From assembly GCA_003439945.1 (NCBI GenBank), contig QVRM01005404.1:186001-250000 (forward strand): a DNA stretch of 64,000 bases. The letters are read 5' to 3'. Source of the DNA: Dermanyssus gallinae. Its lineage: Eukaryota > Arthropoda > Arachnida > Mesostigmata > Dermanyssidae. The notes under the pieces are model-generated. The model ran no database searches and was not told the DNA's origin. It saw only the letters and a program-made list of their open reading frames with translations. Numbering within the stretch: the first letter of the stretch is position 1; every line of letters starts with the position of its first letter. The translations under genes and the position numbers were made by a program. Below, piece after piece: positions 12,890 through 24,283 of the stretch.

Positions 12890-13480
12890 TGAGTATATAG
12901 ACAGTATGGCTAAATATATGATTCAGTATCATGAATATTATGGTATCGATACAACACTAATAATAAATTCAAAGCAACAATGGAAATCAAATCGTTAAGC
13001 CAAATGTTTCAGTTACTATAAAAAAAAACATTCGTAGCTGGTCCAAAATATGCTGCTGTAGTCTTACCGAGATTTATGCAAATTTAGTCCCCGTATTTTA
13101 ATAAAAAATAGTTGTGCGCCACTCTACAAAAGCCTACTAAATGGCTGATCTAAATTAGTTGACAAATATCGATCTACACATACAGTCATTCTTACTGTGT
13201 CTATTTCCATGGAATTATGAACTGAAATTAACCAACGGAAGTGGTTGTCAACGGGACGCAGGTAGCATAATTGTACCCCTCTTTCCGCTTGTATTAAAGG
13301 CAGCACAATCGCGTAGGGGCTAAGAGTGTCTGAAGTTTTCGCTTACAAGAGATGATACGATCGCAATGGTCATGTAACGTGTTTCCCGGTCTTAGACGCA
13401 CCGTCAATGAGCTTTGTCGTTACTAGGTTCGTATCAGAGGTGGGGAAGCCCTCAAAAGAAGCCCCCCTTGGATGCCTGCG
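12890..13480. other. Intergenic spacer, nothing recognised
   Basis: AT-rich sequence between the TTC7 polyadenylation site and the Ty3/Gypsy remnant. No coding or structural signal seen. Confidence 0.5.
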
Positions 13481-14369
13481 CCTTTTGTGGTTGGTCAGCA
13501 TGCGCCAACCGGTTCTGTGCCACCTCCAACTCGTACATGTCCTGATCGACTTGTCTGAACTACATTAAAATTTACTCTCGTCGGTGGTCCATACTTCTCA
13601 TCGCCCTTGGCAGCGGCTGGTCTCCGTATTCTGACCTAGTCGCCGGGCACGAACTTGGTTTCGACTGCTGCTCTCCTTCTGTCGGCGTACTCCTTCTGTT
13701 TGTTCTGACTTGCCTCCACTCGCTCACTCATCCTCATTTGCCTACCGATGCTTGTGCGATTGCGTTATATGCGCCAGTCCTTTCGAGCATGCGTCTCCGC
13801 CTGTCGCCGTTCACGTGGGTGGCCGACCCTGTAAAGCCGGCCAGTGTTATTGAATCTTTTCTCCAAACCATTTGCCTCGGGGTAGTACACGGGTGTACGA
13901 ACGTTTACGGTTTCAGCCCACTTCGAATCCATGGCGGCCACCGCGAATCGAGCTTCGGGTCCACATGAGCTGTCCGGACCTCGGATGTCACGGGTTCTGC
14001 GGAAGATACCGCTGTCTAAATGCGCAATGCCGGCACTCCGGTACCGCTCCCTTTACCATCTTGTTAATTCCCGGCCACCCGAACGTGTTCTGCAGTCGAT
14101 GGTTCGTCTTCACCATGCCCTGCTGATGCGCACCTTCATGGGTCATCTAAAACGCTTTTTCTCGAAGTTGCCGCGGAGAGAACTATTTTATTTCCTCTCA
14201 CTAGTACGCCCTGTGTTTTTCCTAGTTTCTGCTAGGGAGTAGTTTCTCAGTCTTTTTACCTACTGACATATTCTCATCGGCGCCCATCCGTCCCCCTTAT
14301 AGCTAAGTAGTGCCGTCAAGTGCTCTGTTCGTAATGTAAACTTTCTTCCCCACAGGAACGCGTGGGAAA

Positions 14370-14418
14370 ACCGTGCTCACTAACCCCTACACGATGTGAA
14401 GGTGTTAGTGAGCACGGT
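14370..14418. repeat. 15-base perfect inverted repeat inside the Gypsy RNase H region
   Basis: ACCGTGCTCACTAAC at 14370-14384 is exactly reverse-complemented at 14404-14418, with a 19-base spacer. It falls where the RNase H reading frame is lost. Confidence 0.85.
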
Positions 14419-15587
14419 GCTTAAGCTATTGGCCACTCCTCCCCGCCTTCATTTTGTAGTAGCACTGCTCCTAATCCCTGCGCTGACAAGTCCGTCGCCA
14501 CTACCGTAAGAGTGTTGTTGGATCGAAAATGGTTAAAGGTGTTGCTGGGACTAAACCTGCTTCTAGTTTCTCGAACGCCTTCTGTTGCTCTGACCCCCAT
14601 CTTAATAGGACATTGTTTTAACAGCCTGCGTATTAGCTAGTATATATCAGAGAATGTCGGCACGCACCGCATATAAAAACCTTGCAAATGGCTTTTCGGT
14701 TATCTACACGAGGTTTTACCCCATATTCGTCAATGGTGAACCAGACGAAGTCAGTCTCCTTTGTTCCCAAAGTACTCTTTCCAATTAGCGTCAGCCTGTA
14801 TCTTGGATTCGTTGTAGCACTATACGTTGTCTTAGATCATGCCACTCTTTAGACGTTCTAAGTGTTAAAATATCATCTAAATATATGAAAACCGCAAGTG
14901 CCAGCACCAACCCGAAGCAAAGCCAGCACCAACCGGAAGCCTCAATAGCATCGTTCTCCAATTGTTTATCTAATTCGGCTTTCAACGCCGTCACTGGTGT
15001 GAGCGGTTACCTCCTCAACTTGTGCTGCACCGGCCTAACAATTCCTATGAGTCGGTCTTTTATTGCTTTGCAGGGCTTTCAGCAGATCTAGCATCCCCGA
15101 GGATAGTTGCTGAAACTCGTTCTCGATTTGAACCGTTTTAACTTTTGCCACCGAACACGATCGTGCCGCACAATCTATTAGCAGACCAAGTTTAGCTAGC
15201 GTATCGTGTCCTAGCACTGACCTACCATTAGTTACGATAATAAATCGCATCCAACACCCCGGCTACCCATTTTGGGGTAGCATGTAGCTTTTCTCAGCGT
15301 TGGGATCCTTTCCTTATTGTATGCGCGTAGGATCACGTTCGTCAGCCTAACTCGCCTTCCCGGGCCTACCAAGTGCTCTCTATTAATAATAGACACAGCC
15401 GCCCCATGTAAATCATAAACGTTACTAAAATACCGTCCGCTGCAACTCTACTAGCAAACTCCGGGCAATAAAGAGACAGTGAGTACATAGCTGCCGGTTT
15501 ACTCCGTACTTCACTTTCGGCCTCCTCCTAGCATTTGCCGTTGGTCCGACGATCCCAGCGTTGCTGCTCCTTCACGCCAATCACTTT

Positions 15588-15690
15588 TTTTAATTCTAGA
15601 CCATCCTCGGTCCCCTACGGCCATGGAACTCACCGTGTGGCATATCATCAATGCACCGAAGACCGCACATGTTGAGACGGTATGAATTAT
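15588..15690 (-). mobile_element. SINE family B, 3'-end fragment (copy 3)
   Basis: The reverse complement matches the 3' third of the family B SINE at 22879-23188: the CGTAGGGGACCGAGGATGGT-like stretch and the TCTAGAATTAAAAA tail. The 5' tRNA-like part is missing. It lies between the zinc-knuckle and protease regions of the Gypsy element. Confidence 0.7.
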
Positions 15691-16399
15691 CATTTATTCT
15701 CAATGATCTTCCGCGTTCGTACACTTCCAGTCAAAGTGGCCAAGCTTGCCACACTTTCTGAAAAGTTTTGCCGAGCACATATCTGCCCCGTATTCGTGTT
15801 CCAGCCGCACGCATAATATCTATCTGCTCGGTGTTCTCGCCCTGCCGCCGGTCCTGGTCCGTTCAACTGCTCGTGTCGTTTTACAATCCACCTGGCATCC
15901 ATGGTGCCCCTCTCCACGTGTAGAGCAGCCGTCAGTGCCTGTCCGACCGGCAAAGTTTCTTCAATGAAGACCTTTTGTCTCACCTGTGGCATTGTTGCCC
16001 CCAACATGAGCTAGCTCCTCTACGCCTAGTCCCAATCCCTGACGGACACGGTACAACACGCACTCTCCGACTGCCGCCACAACTCCCGGTCTTTGGCGCA
16101 CTACCAACAGGCTTTATCATTGACATCGAAGGACGAAACCACCGGTATTCAAGCCCGCTTATATTGGTAGCCATAATAAGTATCGAAGTGCACTTTTTCT
16201 GCCAGGAAATTATTCAATACTTTGCGTTTTAGGCAGTGTATGCAGCAACCGATTACAGTTATGGATGTTTATTCTTCAGATTTGTAGACGAGATAAAGGG
16301 AACACAAAAGTACCGCCGCTTCGGATCAAATCAGTCAGATCGCAGTCAGACCGGAATTAGTGTATTTGGAACAATAAAATACATGGTGGTGGCGTGGTG

Positions 16400-17300
16400 C
16401 TCCAGGAGTACCAGAAAAAGTATCGTCAGCCGTGTGGTACCTTGCCAGACTGCTAACTAAAATAATCAAGAAATTATGCAAGTTAGGCCTATTTCCTACG
16501 CGGCTTAAAGACAGCGCTTGAAGAAGAAAGAAATATAAAACAGCCAAAAGCATCCTGTTATAGACCTCTCTTACTTGTGGACTATCTATCAAATGTTACC
16601 GAGAAGCTTGTATGTATGGTACGTTTAAAAACCCACCTAGACCGTAGATGCTCTCTTTCCGCCAGTCAATTTTGATTCCGCCGATTCTTCTTGCGTCCCC
16701 ATTTGTGGCTCAATTTTTTACACTCCGTGGAAAATAAACGGATTTTGTTATAATGTCTTTCTTAATGTGGCAGCGGCATTTAATTGTCTGCGTTACTCAA
16801 TATTGTAACGAAGTCCACTCATTGTATACGCATCATCGCGCAATTCAAATAAGTCCTAACCGACCACGTCCAACGGCTACAGTGCCCGCGCCAAAATCTC
16901 AACGTACACAACATTCACCGACCGATACATGTCTCAACCGAACAAGACATGTCTCAACCAGCCAGCAGAGAACAGCCACAGCCTTTCGTGCCGAAACCCC
17001 AACGTTCTCCGCCGTCCAAACGATCATCGGCCGACATCGGGAGAGAGTCGACCTATGATCGGCAGTCCAATTTGCGGCATCTTCATGGCTACAGGTCAAT
17101 ATCGTAACACCTCAGGGATCTGCCCTCGAATCGTACATCCTCTTGAATCCAGTCAGACAGCTTTAGTACGGCGCCTATGCAGATGACATTACATACTGCT
17201 CCGCAAAGACCAATCAAATCACTAGTTAAGGTTGAGAAAATCACTGAAACTTTCTGAATGTTAGGACTTGTTGTGAACAATAATTGTGTGAATAAAACCT
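16400..17300 (+). mobile_element. LINE reverse transcriptase remnant (CR1/Jockey-like)
   Basis: Broken frames show, in order, the segment before the palm with F-P-x-R-L-K (about 16480-16520), a C-Y-R-P-L-L-L-V-x-Y-L-S-N-V-T-E-K-L stretch (about 16550-16610), a Q-G-S-A-L motif (about 17110) and the catalytic Y-A-D-D (about 17170-17185), then the L-V-V-N-x-N-x-x-K-T segment. It is a decayed copy with many stops. The Pro/Thr-rich open frame at 16753-17058 belongs to this stretch or to another insertion. Confidence 0.6.
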
Positions 17301-17596
17301 CTTGATTTTCCGCCCACCACAGATAACGTTTTAGGAATAAGAGCTGTAGCTCTGTAAAAGAGCAAACACTCCGGGTGTTGCGTCTGGCCAAGCTCAGGTA
17401 GACACACGACTGTCGGCTAGGCGCCACGTGCTGGCGAACGTGCAGTGGCAAGCGTAGATACAAGTATGTACGAGAAACGCCCAGACGATTTGATAGAAGC
17501 GTCTACTTTGACCGAGGCGAATCTACTGTATTCGATAACAATCTGTAAGGCAATAAATACAGCTGACATAGAGTGCAAAAAAAGCACTACAGATAA

Positions 17597-19180
17597 TGTA
17601 GTGACACTCTACAGGTGACCGCGGGCGATCGTGTTTTCATTCCTACGTACTCGGCTAGTTTAAGTTCAAAAGACTAAGTCATTAGGTCAGTGTGTACAGT
17701 TCAAGTACATATTAGCGGCGACGAAGATGATATGGTCGTAACTAATGCATACCTACGTCACAGTTCAAGCACATATTAGTGGCGACCAAGTGGTTACGAA
17801 CTGTCCAAGCCTTCTTCAAGCCTTACTTCTACTTTCGAGATCGGCAGGGTGCCACAGTTCAAAGGGCAACACAATTACCTGCTATGTCAGAAGGACGTGC
17901 CTGGTACTGCTACAGCTTCTGCTACTACTTCTTTCGGTAACTACACCACTACAACTTCTACTACTACTTCTTTCGGGAACAACATCGCTCAGGAAAAAAA
18001 ATCCACGGTGGAAAGAGACGGAAGCATCATGGAAAACGGCCGAGCATTGCCATACTTCGAAAGATTCATGGAAGAAAGCCGTGGTTTACATATCTGTGTC
18101 GTTTCTGTGAATTTATCGAGCTTAACGAGTGCCCCGAGAGCAAACGTGTTCTAGGTCTGCTAAACCACCTTTCATATACACTGTACCAGAAACTCCGGGA
18201 CCAGATATTTCCAGATAAGCGATCAAAGAAGACGTACGAAACACTTCTGGCTGCCCTGGACTTCATCTATACCAGAGGTACATCAAAATGAGTAAAAAGA
18301 GTTGAGTGCCAAGCTCTGAAACAAGAAACTGGACGACGCAGTCAAAGAAGCAGAGTCAGTGTTCGTGCGAAAAGAACGGTTGACGATAAACAAGGTAGTT
18401 ACTGGTACACAGCAGCGGAGAGCTGAGCTGCCTTGGAAGAAGCACCCGACGGGGAGTTCAGGCAGTAAGGACAGTGCAGCTCCGGCTCGCGTTAGCCGTG
18501 GCCTGGTGCCAGGCCACGGCTATCGTTGTGGGAAGCCTGACCACAAAGCTGACAAATGTCCGCATATTAAGTTGACTTGCAATTCGTGTGGGAAGACCGG
18601 ACATCTAAAGGTCGTCTGTCAGCAGAGACAACTAAGTAGTAGTCCAACCAACAGTTCCAAAAATAAGGAGAACAGAGCGTTTGCCGTACAAGTTCAATCA
18701 GCACCAAAGGAGACTTCAGGTATGAAATTCGTAAAGCCAGTACATACAATTCAAACAATGAGACCCGACGTCGAACCGTTACTCGTGACAGTCAATATCG
18801 AGGGTGCTGATGCTACAATGGAAGTGGACAACGGCTGTGGAGCCACTGTAATGCAACTGTCTCGTTTCTCGGCGGTCTTGCCAAAATTCTTACACCATGA
18901 GCCAGAAATTACATTAAAATTGGCAAATGGCAACGAGGTGAAACCACACTTGTTCGTGGAAGTTCACGTTAAGTACTGCAGTATTACAAAATTATTGCGG
19001 CTATACCTACTCAACGATCCCCAATTTCCGATGTTATTCGGTCGTGATTGGATGAAGGCGCTGAGATGGGGGCAGCTCGAAGTTTATCGAGTAGAAAGCG
19101 AAGTGAGTGACATACTTTCTGCATACCCTAAGCTCACTGCGCGGATGCGGCCAACTCACCGGCGGACACCGAAGGAGCAC
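17597..19180 (+). mobile_element. Ty3/Gypsy retrotransposon 5' half (second family), truncated
   Basis: A candidate 5' LTR (17597-17709, TGTAGTGACA...GTACA) is followed by a GGCGAC primer-binding-like segment. That segment and the LTR end are repeated 64 bases on (17697-17722 and 17761-17786, 24 of 26 bases equal). A gag capsid-like stretch lies at about 18100-18290, two zinc knuckles at about 18530-18640 and an aspartic protease at about 18780-19070. The element stops at the palindrome at 19173-19208; RT and integrase are absent. Confidence 0.7.
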
Positions 19181-19186
19181 GCCTAG
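18359..19186 (+). pseudogene. Gypsy gag-protease ORF fragment with zinc knuckles and a protease-like domain
   Basis: A 275-codon open frame. The first knuckle lacks its first cysteine (a Gly codon sits where C-x2-C requires Cys); the second knuckle C-x2-C-x4-H-x4-C is intact. The protease-like domain has D-N-G where family members have D-T/S-G, so it is probably inactive; the flap and the L-F-G-R-D-W stretch that ends the domain are present. The stop lies inside the palindrome at 19173-19208. The upstream gag segment is in a different frame, so the polyprotein is broken. Confidence 0.7.
18493..18522. repeat. 14-base perfect palindrome with a 2-base loop in the zinc-knuckle coding region
   Basis: TAGCCGTGGCCTGG (18493-18506), a TG loop, then its exact reverse complement (18509-18522). 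The right arm contributes the Gly codon that replaces the first zinc-knuckle Cys. Confidence 0.9.
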
Positions 19187-19208
19187 GCGTCCGCCTAGGC
19201 GTGCTCCT
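19173..19208. repeat. 17-base perfect palindrome with a 2-base loop at the element junction
   Basis: AGGAGCACGCCTAGGCG (19173-19189), a TC loop (19190-19191), then its exact reverse complement (19192-19208). It supplies the TAG stop of the Gypsy ORF and marks the end of Gypsy-derived sequence. Confidence 0.92.
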
Positions 19209-19329
19209 CTGGCCTAGTTGATCCTAAACCAGGTCAGCGCAAATAACGAGCGTCCCGCCAGAGAACAGTGGTAGTGGTCGACAACGGAGGCGCCGACTGG
19301 CACGTAGTTGGGTCTCCTACATAAACATA

Positions 19330-19740
19330 ATGATTCGCTTTTTAAAAGTTAATCTTAACCGATGCCGAGCTGCTTACGATGTCCTCGACGCATATGCCCA
19401 GCGCCACCGCATCGCAATCTGCATCCTGTCTGAGCCTAATAAGAAATTCGCAAATAACCAAAATAATTACATTACGGATTTTCACAGTGATTCATCTATC
19501 TGTTGGACAGGGCAGGTCCCACACCTAGCCATCTCCGAGACAGCCACCGGGAGGGGCTTTACGCGGATTGAGCTGGGCGATCCAGCTTTAGTAATTTATA
19601 GCAGCTATTTTTCACCTAATAAGCGTTTAGAGCACATTAAGGCCTACCTTGACAATCTAGATCCATCCAATCCATGAGAAACCACCCGAAACAGGGCACT
19701 CTAGTCGCAGGCGATTTTAACACCCCGGGGGGGAAGCGCC
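19330..19740 (+). mobile_element. R1-like LINE endonuclease N-terminal fragment
   Basis: The open frame at 19330-19677 starts like an R1-clade apurinic-type endonuclease: L-K-V-N-L-N-R-C-R-A-A near the start, then a S-E-P motif. After a frame change, G-D-F-N-T follows at about 19705-19725. The rest of the element is missing. The downstream frame 19747-20121 (rich in Lys and Pro) is not recognised. Confidence 0.65.
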
Positions 19741-19746
19741 TGTCAG

Positions 19747-20121
19747 ATGAGGGAGATGTATAAGAAGATATTAGAAGCTCTGGTGGAACCAGAGAATCGA
19801 AGAAGCCCGCGGGCTAGTACCCGGGCGAACCCACACTGCCCGCCATTAACATCAGCGGACGTGCGTAAAAGCATTTATGCTCTCTTTAAGGACCAGCCGA
19901 AACCAGTGTACTTCAGGTCTAAAAAAATACCTTACGTAATCGCCGAGAACGGTGAAAAGAAGAAGAAAGGCCTTAAGAAAAGTTTAATGTGTTCCTTCGA
20001 CGTCCCGGAAATCAGCCTTTGGAAGCTACAGAAGATAGCCCTGCATCCATATTCCTCGACCGACAGATTTGCACCGACAGGTCTGTTTTTTTGGGCGCAC
20101 GGCGGTGTTCCTTTTGTTTGA
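19747..20121 (+). other. Unrecognised 124-codon open frame
   Basis: The frame has a normal-looking composition with a lysine-rich centre. No domain recognised. Its end overlaps the left terminal repeat of the BEL/Pao element (20092-20200), so it is more likely transposon-derived than a host gene. Confidence 0.2.
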
Positions 20122-20200
20122 ATATACAACATGTCATGCCGCGTATCAATATGGTAATGACCGTCCATTCTAATTTGTAACCACCTTACAATCATTGACA
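20106..20200 (-). repeat. Candidate BEL/Pao 3' LTR
   Basis: In element sense it begins TGTCAATGATTGTAAGG and ends GGAACA, fitting TG...CA ends. It matches 24716-24810 over its length apart from a 6-base gap. At about 95 bases it is short for a BEL LTR, so it could be a fragment, and some similarity runs past the end. Confidence 0.5.
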
Positions 20201-22878
20201 CTCCCGCTGAAAAATATATGTCTCGTTTTCTTTGTGTGGTTGTATATTATATCGGCATGTCGTACTACCGTTTTCATCCTCTCTGGTTGGCGATGACACT
20301 ACTTCAAGAGAGTTCGATAATTACATAGGGCGGCGTGAGATACGTCCATTTGAAAAACGGTCGGTGCATGTCCTCGGAAGGCCATCGTCCGCTTTAACCA
20401 ATTCCCAGTGAAGTCGTGGAGTATTGTCGTCACGCAAGGGGCATATGTCTCCTTTTTCAATCGGTTGCGCCTTGCCGGCAGCTCCATGTTTTTCGATCGA
20501 AGTTGCATGATATACTCGCGCTGCCAGCGCACAGAGAGACATTTGAACTAGTCGCATTGGAGTGGTGTAGTCGCCCACAGCTCTTCTGAACGGACCGACT
20601 TCTGAACGGACTGACTAGTCGGTCTAGGGGCGAGAGCGAACATCGCGCAGACGATGGGTGGCCTCCTAGAATTAAATGAGCTGGGGTGAGGGCCCGCGGC
20701 CCGTCTGGCTCAGCAGACAAATGCGTGATCGGCTGATCGTTGACGACGGCGACCAGCTCGACCAAAATCGTACAAAGCTTCTCGAACGAAAGAAGACTCC
20801 GTCCTAGAATCTTCGCCAATGCCGCCTTAACCGTACCAATAAGCCGTTTGAAAAATCCTCCATGCCAGGAGGCCCGTGCACAGTTGATGTTCTACGTTGT
20901 ACGGCGTTGGCTGAGCAGCTCTTTCGACTCTTGAGACTTAATCGAGTTGAATATTTTCTTGATATCCGCGGCCGCTTTGACAAATGACCATTGTCGAACT
21001 CCCGGCAGCCCGGAAAAGTCGCCAAAAACCGGAGGAGGGCCAGGTGCGTCTGTGGGCCGGTCATACTCGGTATCAGTTCGAGATGGACACCCCGCGTTGC
21101 CGGGCAGGTGAACAATTGAACAATGCGACGTACGCGCTCCGTCACGCCACCTGGAATAGAACAGACCACAAAAATAAAGGTGGCGGACGGGGTGATGAGA
21201 GTGACCCTCGAGGTAGGCAGGGGTGCCCGCAGTTGGTGGTTGGGGGTCCTTGGCGTCGTCTGCATGCCACGTAGCGGTGTAGTGTAGTCTTGATGATCTG
21301 TCAGTCATGAGTAACCCATGGCCGCTTACGTAAACTGTTCACGGTATTTACATCAAAATATGTGTTAATACGGTGCTCCCGGTGTATCAGCAGCGTTGTC
21401 ATGTGTGATTGACCGGGTTTGCCTTGATTTTGTCTTGTTTTCGCCTATAATGCGCCGTCGCTATCGATAAATATATTGTAGGCAGCAAGTTTTGATATGT
21501 TCGGCTGTTGGTCCCCGTTTCGCACTGCTCTGAGCTCACTTGAAAAGTGTTCCTGTTGCATCCACTTGATGATAAGCCTCTCGGCCCGTCATCGCAGCTC
21601 AGGTGGTGGTGGAATATTTCGGCGTCGCGTGAGCGAACCTCAATACATGAGCGACAACACGCACAGCAGACCCAATGGTACTAAATCTGTGAAAATCATA
21701 TGCCCGACCACGGCGCGGACATCGGATCGCGGCTGCAAAACGGGCCCGAGGCAAGCTCAGCCACTGGAGTTCACTCCATCATCTCTGGTTGTCTTGCAGG
21801 GCGGCAGCTTAGTCCCCCCTTATGACAAAATCTGCCACATTATCTTGCCTCGGAACGACAAACTACTCTGACGGAGACGACAGCTGCTGAATCTTAATCA
21901 CTCTATTGAATACGAACGTCTTCAATCTACTCGGTACATTGGTGGTGCATTAGTGATATACCACCAGTGTGTCAGTGTACATACATATCTTTAATATTGT
22001 GATATGCAGACTGTTGACAATCACTCGCCGGATACCAACTGCCTATAGCACGGCTAGCAGCTCTACTCGTGGCAACCTAAGGCGATTGGTTCGTCAGCAG
22101 CCACGTTTTTCCGTGGGATACGAATGGATGTCAGTGTCTAGACCTCACTTAACCAGGAGCGAAATTCAAAAGCTGGCTGTCGAGCTCGCCATCCCAATTG
22201 ATTGCTGCGTCCACAGTGTCTGCATCATCGCCTTTCCGCGCAGCACGGATCACTGTGCGGAGACCATTCTGAGAATCTTCAATATTGTTTCGTTGTCAAA
22301 CGTGTGAGACGGCAGCACCGACATGCCGCAGATACTCTGCCACGACCTTGGAATTTGTTTTCTACTTTGCAAGTTCCATACTGGCCGATCCAAGCTAGCG
22401 GGTCAGATTGTCGACAAATGCGACCGCGTCATCACCCAACCGATGCTTATTTTTGGGGTCGACACGCTTGAAGTGTTTCCTCAGCGTTGTAGCCAGAATA
22501 AACTTGGTGATGTAGCAAATAAAAACATCCGTCGCAGCTCCTCATTGCTAAGGTCAACAAAAAAAAAAATTGGCGTGGCCTTCATAACGAATGACATGAT
22601 CTTATCATGGTATCGTTTATACGTTGCTGGTGGCCTGCGGACGCTGCGTGGTTTCGATGCGAGGCGCTGCAGAGAAAGACGCATGTTATTACTTAATTGG
22701 TGTATAGTCGGTCGTTTGGGGATGGCAACCGTGTACTCTCATTCCTCGTATCAGAATCCCTGTTGAAACTGTTGCAATGCCGAGTCTTCGGCAGCTGTTC
22801 TGGTAGGCAAAGAAATACACCTTATCTTTGCCGTAGGTACTCTCCAGTGTGAGCTTTTACCGCGACGATGGGATGGGC

Positions 22879-23188
22879 TCATGTGGCGGCGTGGTCTAGG
22901 GGACTAGTGCGCTAGTCATGGTTGTCATCTACCGGGGTGTCGCCGGTTCGATCCCTGTTGTTGATCGAATTTTCTTTGAGCGATGCTCATTGAGAATAGA
23001 TGATAAACCATACCGCTGAGAGTCAGCGGCCATGCTGCCACAAGGACTGTTGGGGAAACCCTAGATATCTTAACATGTCCGGCCCTCGGTGCATTGAAGA
23101 TATACCTCAGGTTAAGTTCCAAGCCCGTAGGGGACGGAGGATAGTCTAGAATTAAAAACAACCTCCTTAAAAAATGTTTTTAATTCTA
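22879..23188 (+). mobile_element. tRNA-derived SINE, family B, copy 1 (full length)
   Basis: The tRNA-like head has A-box-like GTGGTCTAGGGGACTAGTGC and B-box GGTTCGATCCC. The body contains the hairpin CCGCTGAGAGTCAGCGG (23013-23029) and the tail TCTAGAATTAAAAACA. Identical 12-base flanks, GATGGGATGGGC at 22867-22878 and 23189-23200, are a target-site duplication. A second copy lies at about 53165-53460 (minus) and a 3' fragment at 15588-15690. It is inserted in the BEL/Pao element, so it is younger than that element. Confidence 0.88.
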
Positions 23189-23190
23189 GA
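23145..23190. repeat. 16-base inverted repeat formed by the SINE B tail
   Basis: TCTAGAATTAAAAACA at 23145-23160 is exactly reverse-complemented at 23175-23190, with a 14-base spacer. The other SINE B copies have only the left arm, so the right arm was added in this copy. Confidence 0.85.
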
Positions 23191-24259
23191 TGGGATGGGC
23201 CCGACAGGCACAAACATTTGCGTTGACTGCAACCGCGACGAACGACGGGCGTCCATTGGTCCACTGCCAGCTTACTCTCGTTGGCCGCATTGCGCGGATG
23301 CATGCTTGGATACTCTCTCACGCAGTTGACCATCACTGTGTTTATATCGTGAACACACAACGCAACGATTGAGGTACTTGAAAGTAGCGAACTTATCGTC
23401 GAGCCCAATACGAGAAGAGCAGCGCGAAGGACGATAATACACAGAATGGCAAAAGAAACACCTTTGTGTCTTTTAAATTGCTATGGCGGGGGCGGACGTG
23501 GCCAGCGGTGTTTGCCTTCGAGACTGCGAATTTGTGCTCCTCTGAGGAATCCGACTGTCGCCGTCCAACAACGAATGGGATGTGAGCTGAGTTTCCTCTC
23601 GATTGGAGGTACAACGAGTGAAAAATTTAAGCAACGGGTTTACATCATTGGCCGCTTTATTCGCGTGGCTCAGACGCAATTCACCTGTTGTCGATGCTGT
23701 AGTACTGGCGGCAGATAACGTTTTTTGAGGTGGGCCCCCGTCGGGAGCGTTGCGATGTTGCTGCAGTTGCTCTAATTAATTCTCATTGATTGCTGCCAAT
23801 TGCATTATTTTGAAGTATTGACACAACAACGTGGACGGTTTTGCGACTTGCAACACTGGCGCAAAGGCGATCGAAAATGTTTCGAGCGGGGTGTTTGAAG
23901 CCTCAAGCGTCTCAGCATTTGCTCGCGCTCGATGTATTACCGCCCGCAGACCGACTACGTCATTCATCGCAATCCAGTTTTTAAACAGATAGATAAGCAA
24001 CGATATTCTAAGCGATTACCCGAGAATGGGTCTGGTGAGATGTCTAGAAGCGGCACTGTGGTGCTCAATGTGGCGGCAGGTGCCGCTGTAGGCGCTGCGG
24101 GCGATAACAACGCAGGAGCGTTGTTGCCTAATCGTGAGCTTGAAGCGGCAGATGCAGCTGTGGCCAGGCTCTTTAAGGTTTCGATACATTCGAGCGTGGT
24201 ATTTTCATACTGGCTGCAAGCAGCAATCATCCTTATCGCGCTCGGCCATGTCAGGATGG

Positions 24260-24283
24260 TCTAATATACGTTCGTATATTAGA
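24260..24283. repeat. 11-base perfect palindrome with a 2-base loop in BEL gag
   Basis: TCTAATATACG (24260-24270), loop TT, then CGTATATTAGA (24273-24283). Confidence 0.75.

Larger units (their letters stand above)
13480..16007 (-). mobile_element. Ty3/Gypsy LTR retrotransposon remnant, gag to integrase, frame-broken
   Basis: In minus-strand order: a zinc-knuckle stretch with K-C-G-K-x-G-H-F-D (about 15715-15785), a protease-end or RT-start segment with V-L-G-x-D (about 15150-15250), reverse transcriptase Y-L-D-D (about 14830-14990), an RNase H segment (about 14430-14620), an integrase HHCC-type segment H-E-G-x-H-x-x-G (about 14040-14145), and the integrase core end plus the P-G-D C-terminal motif (about 13560-13940). 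The order and spacing are those of a Gypsy pol. Stops and frameshifts break every domain. No matching LTR pair was found. The 3' end of a family B SINE sits inside at about 15588-15690, and an inverted repeat lies at 14370-14418. Confidence 0.8.

Noticed and set aside
22879..22960. tRNA gene-like segment
   Set aside because: Same reason: it is the head of SINE family B, which is repeated elsewhere in the window.
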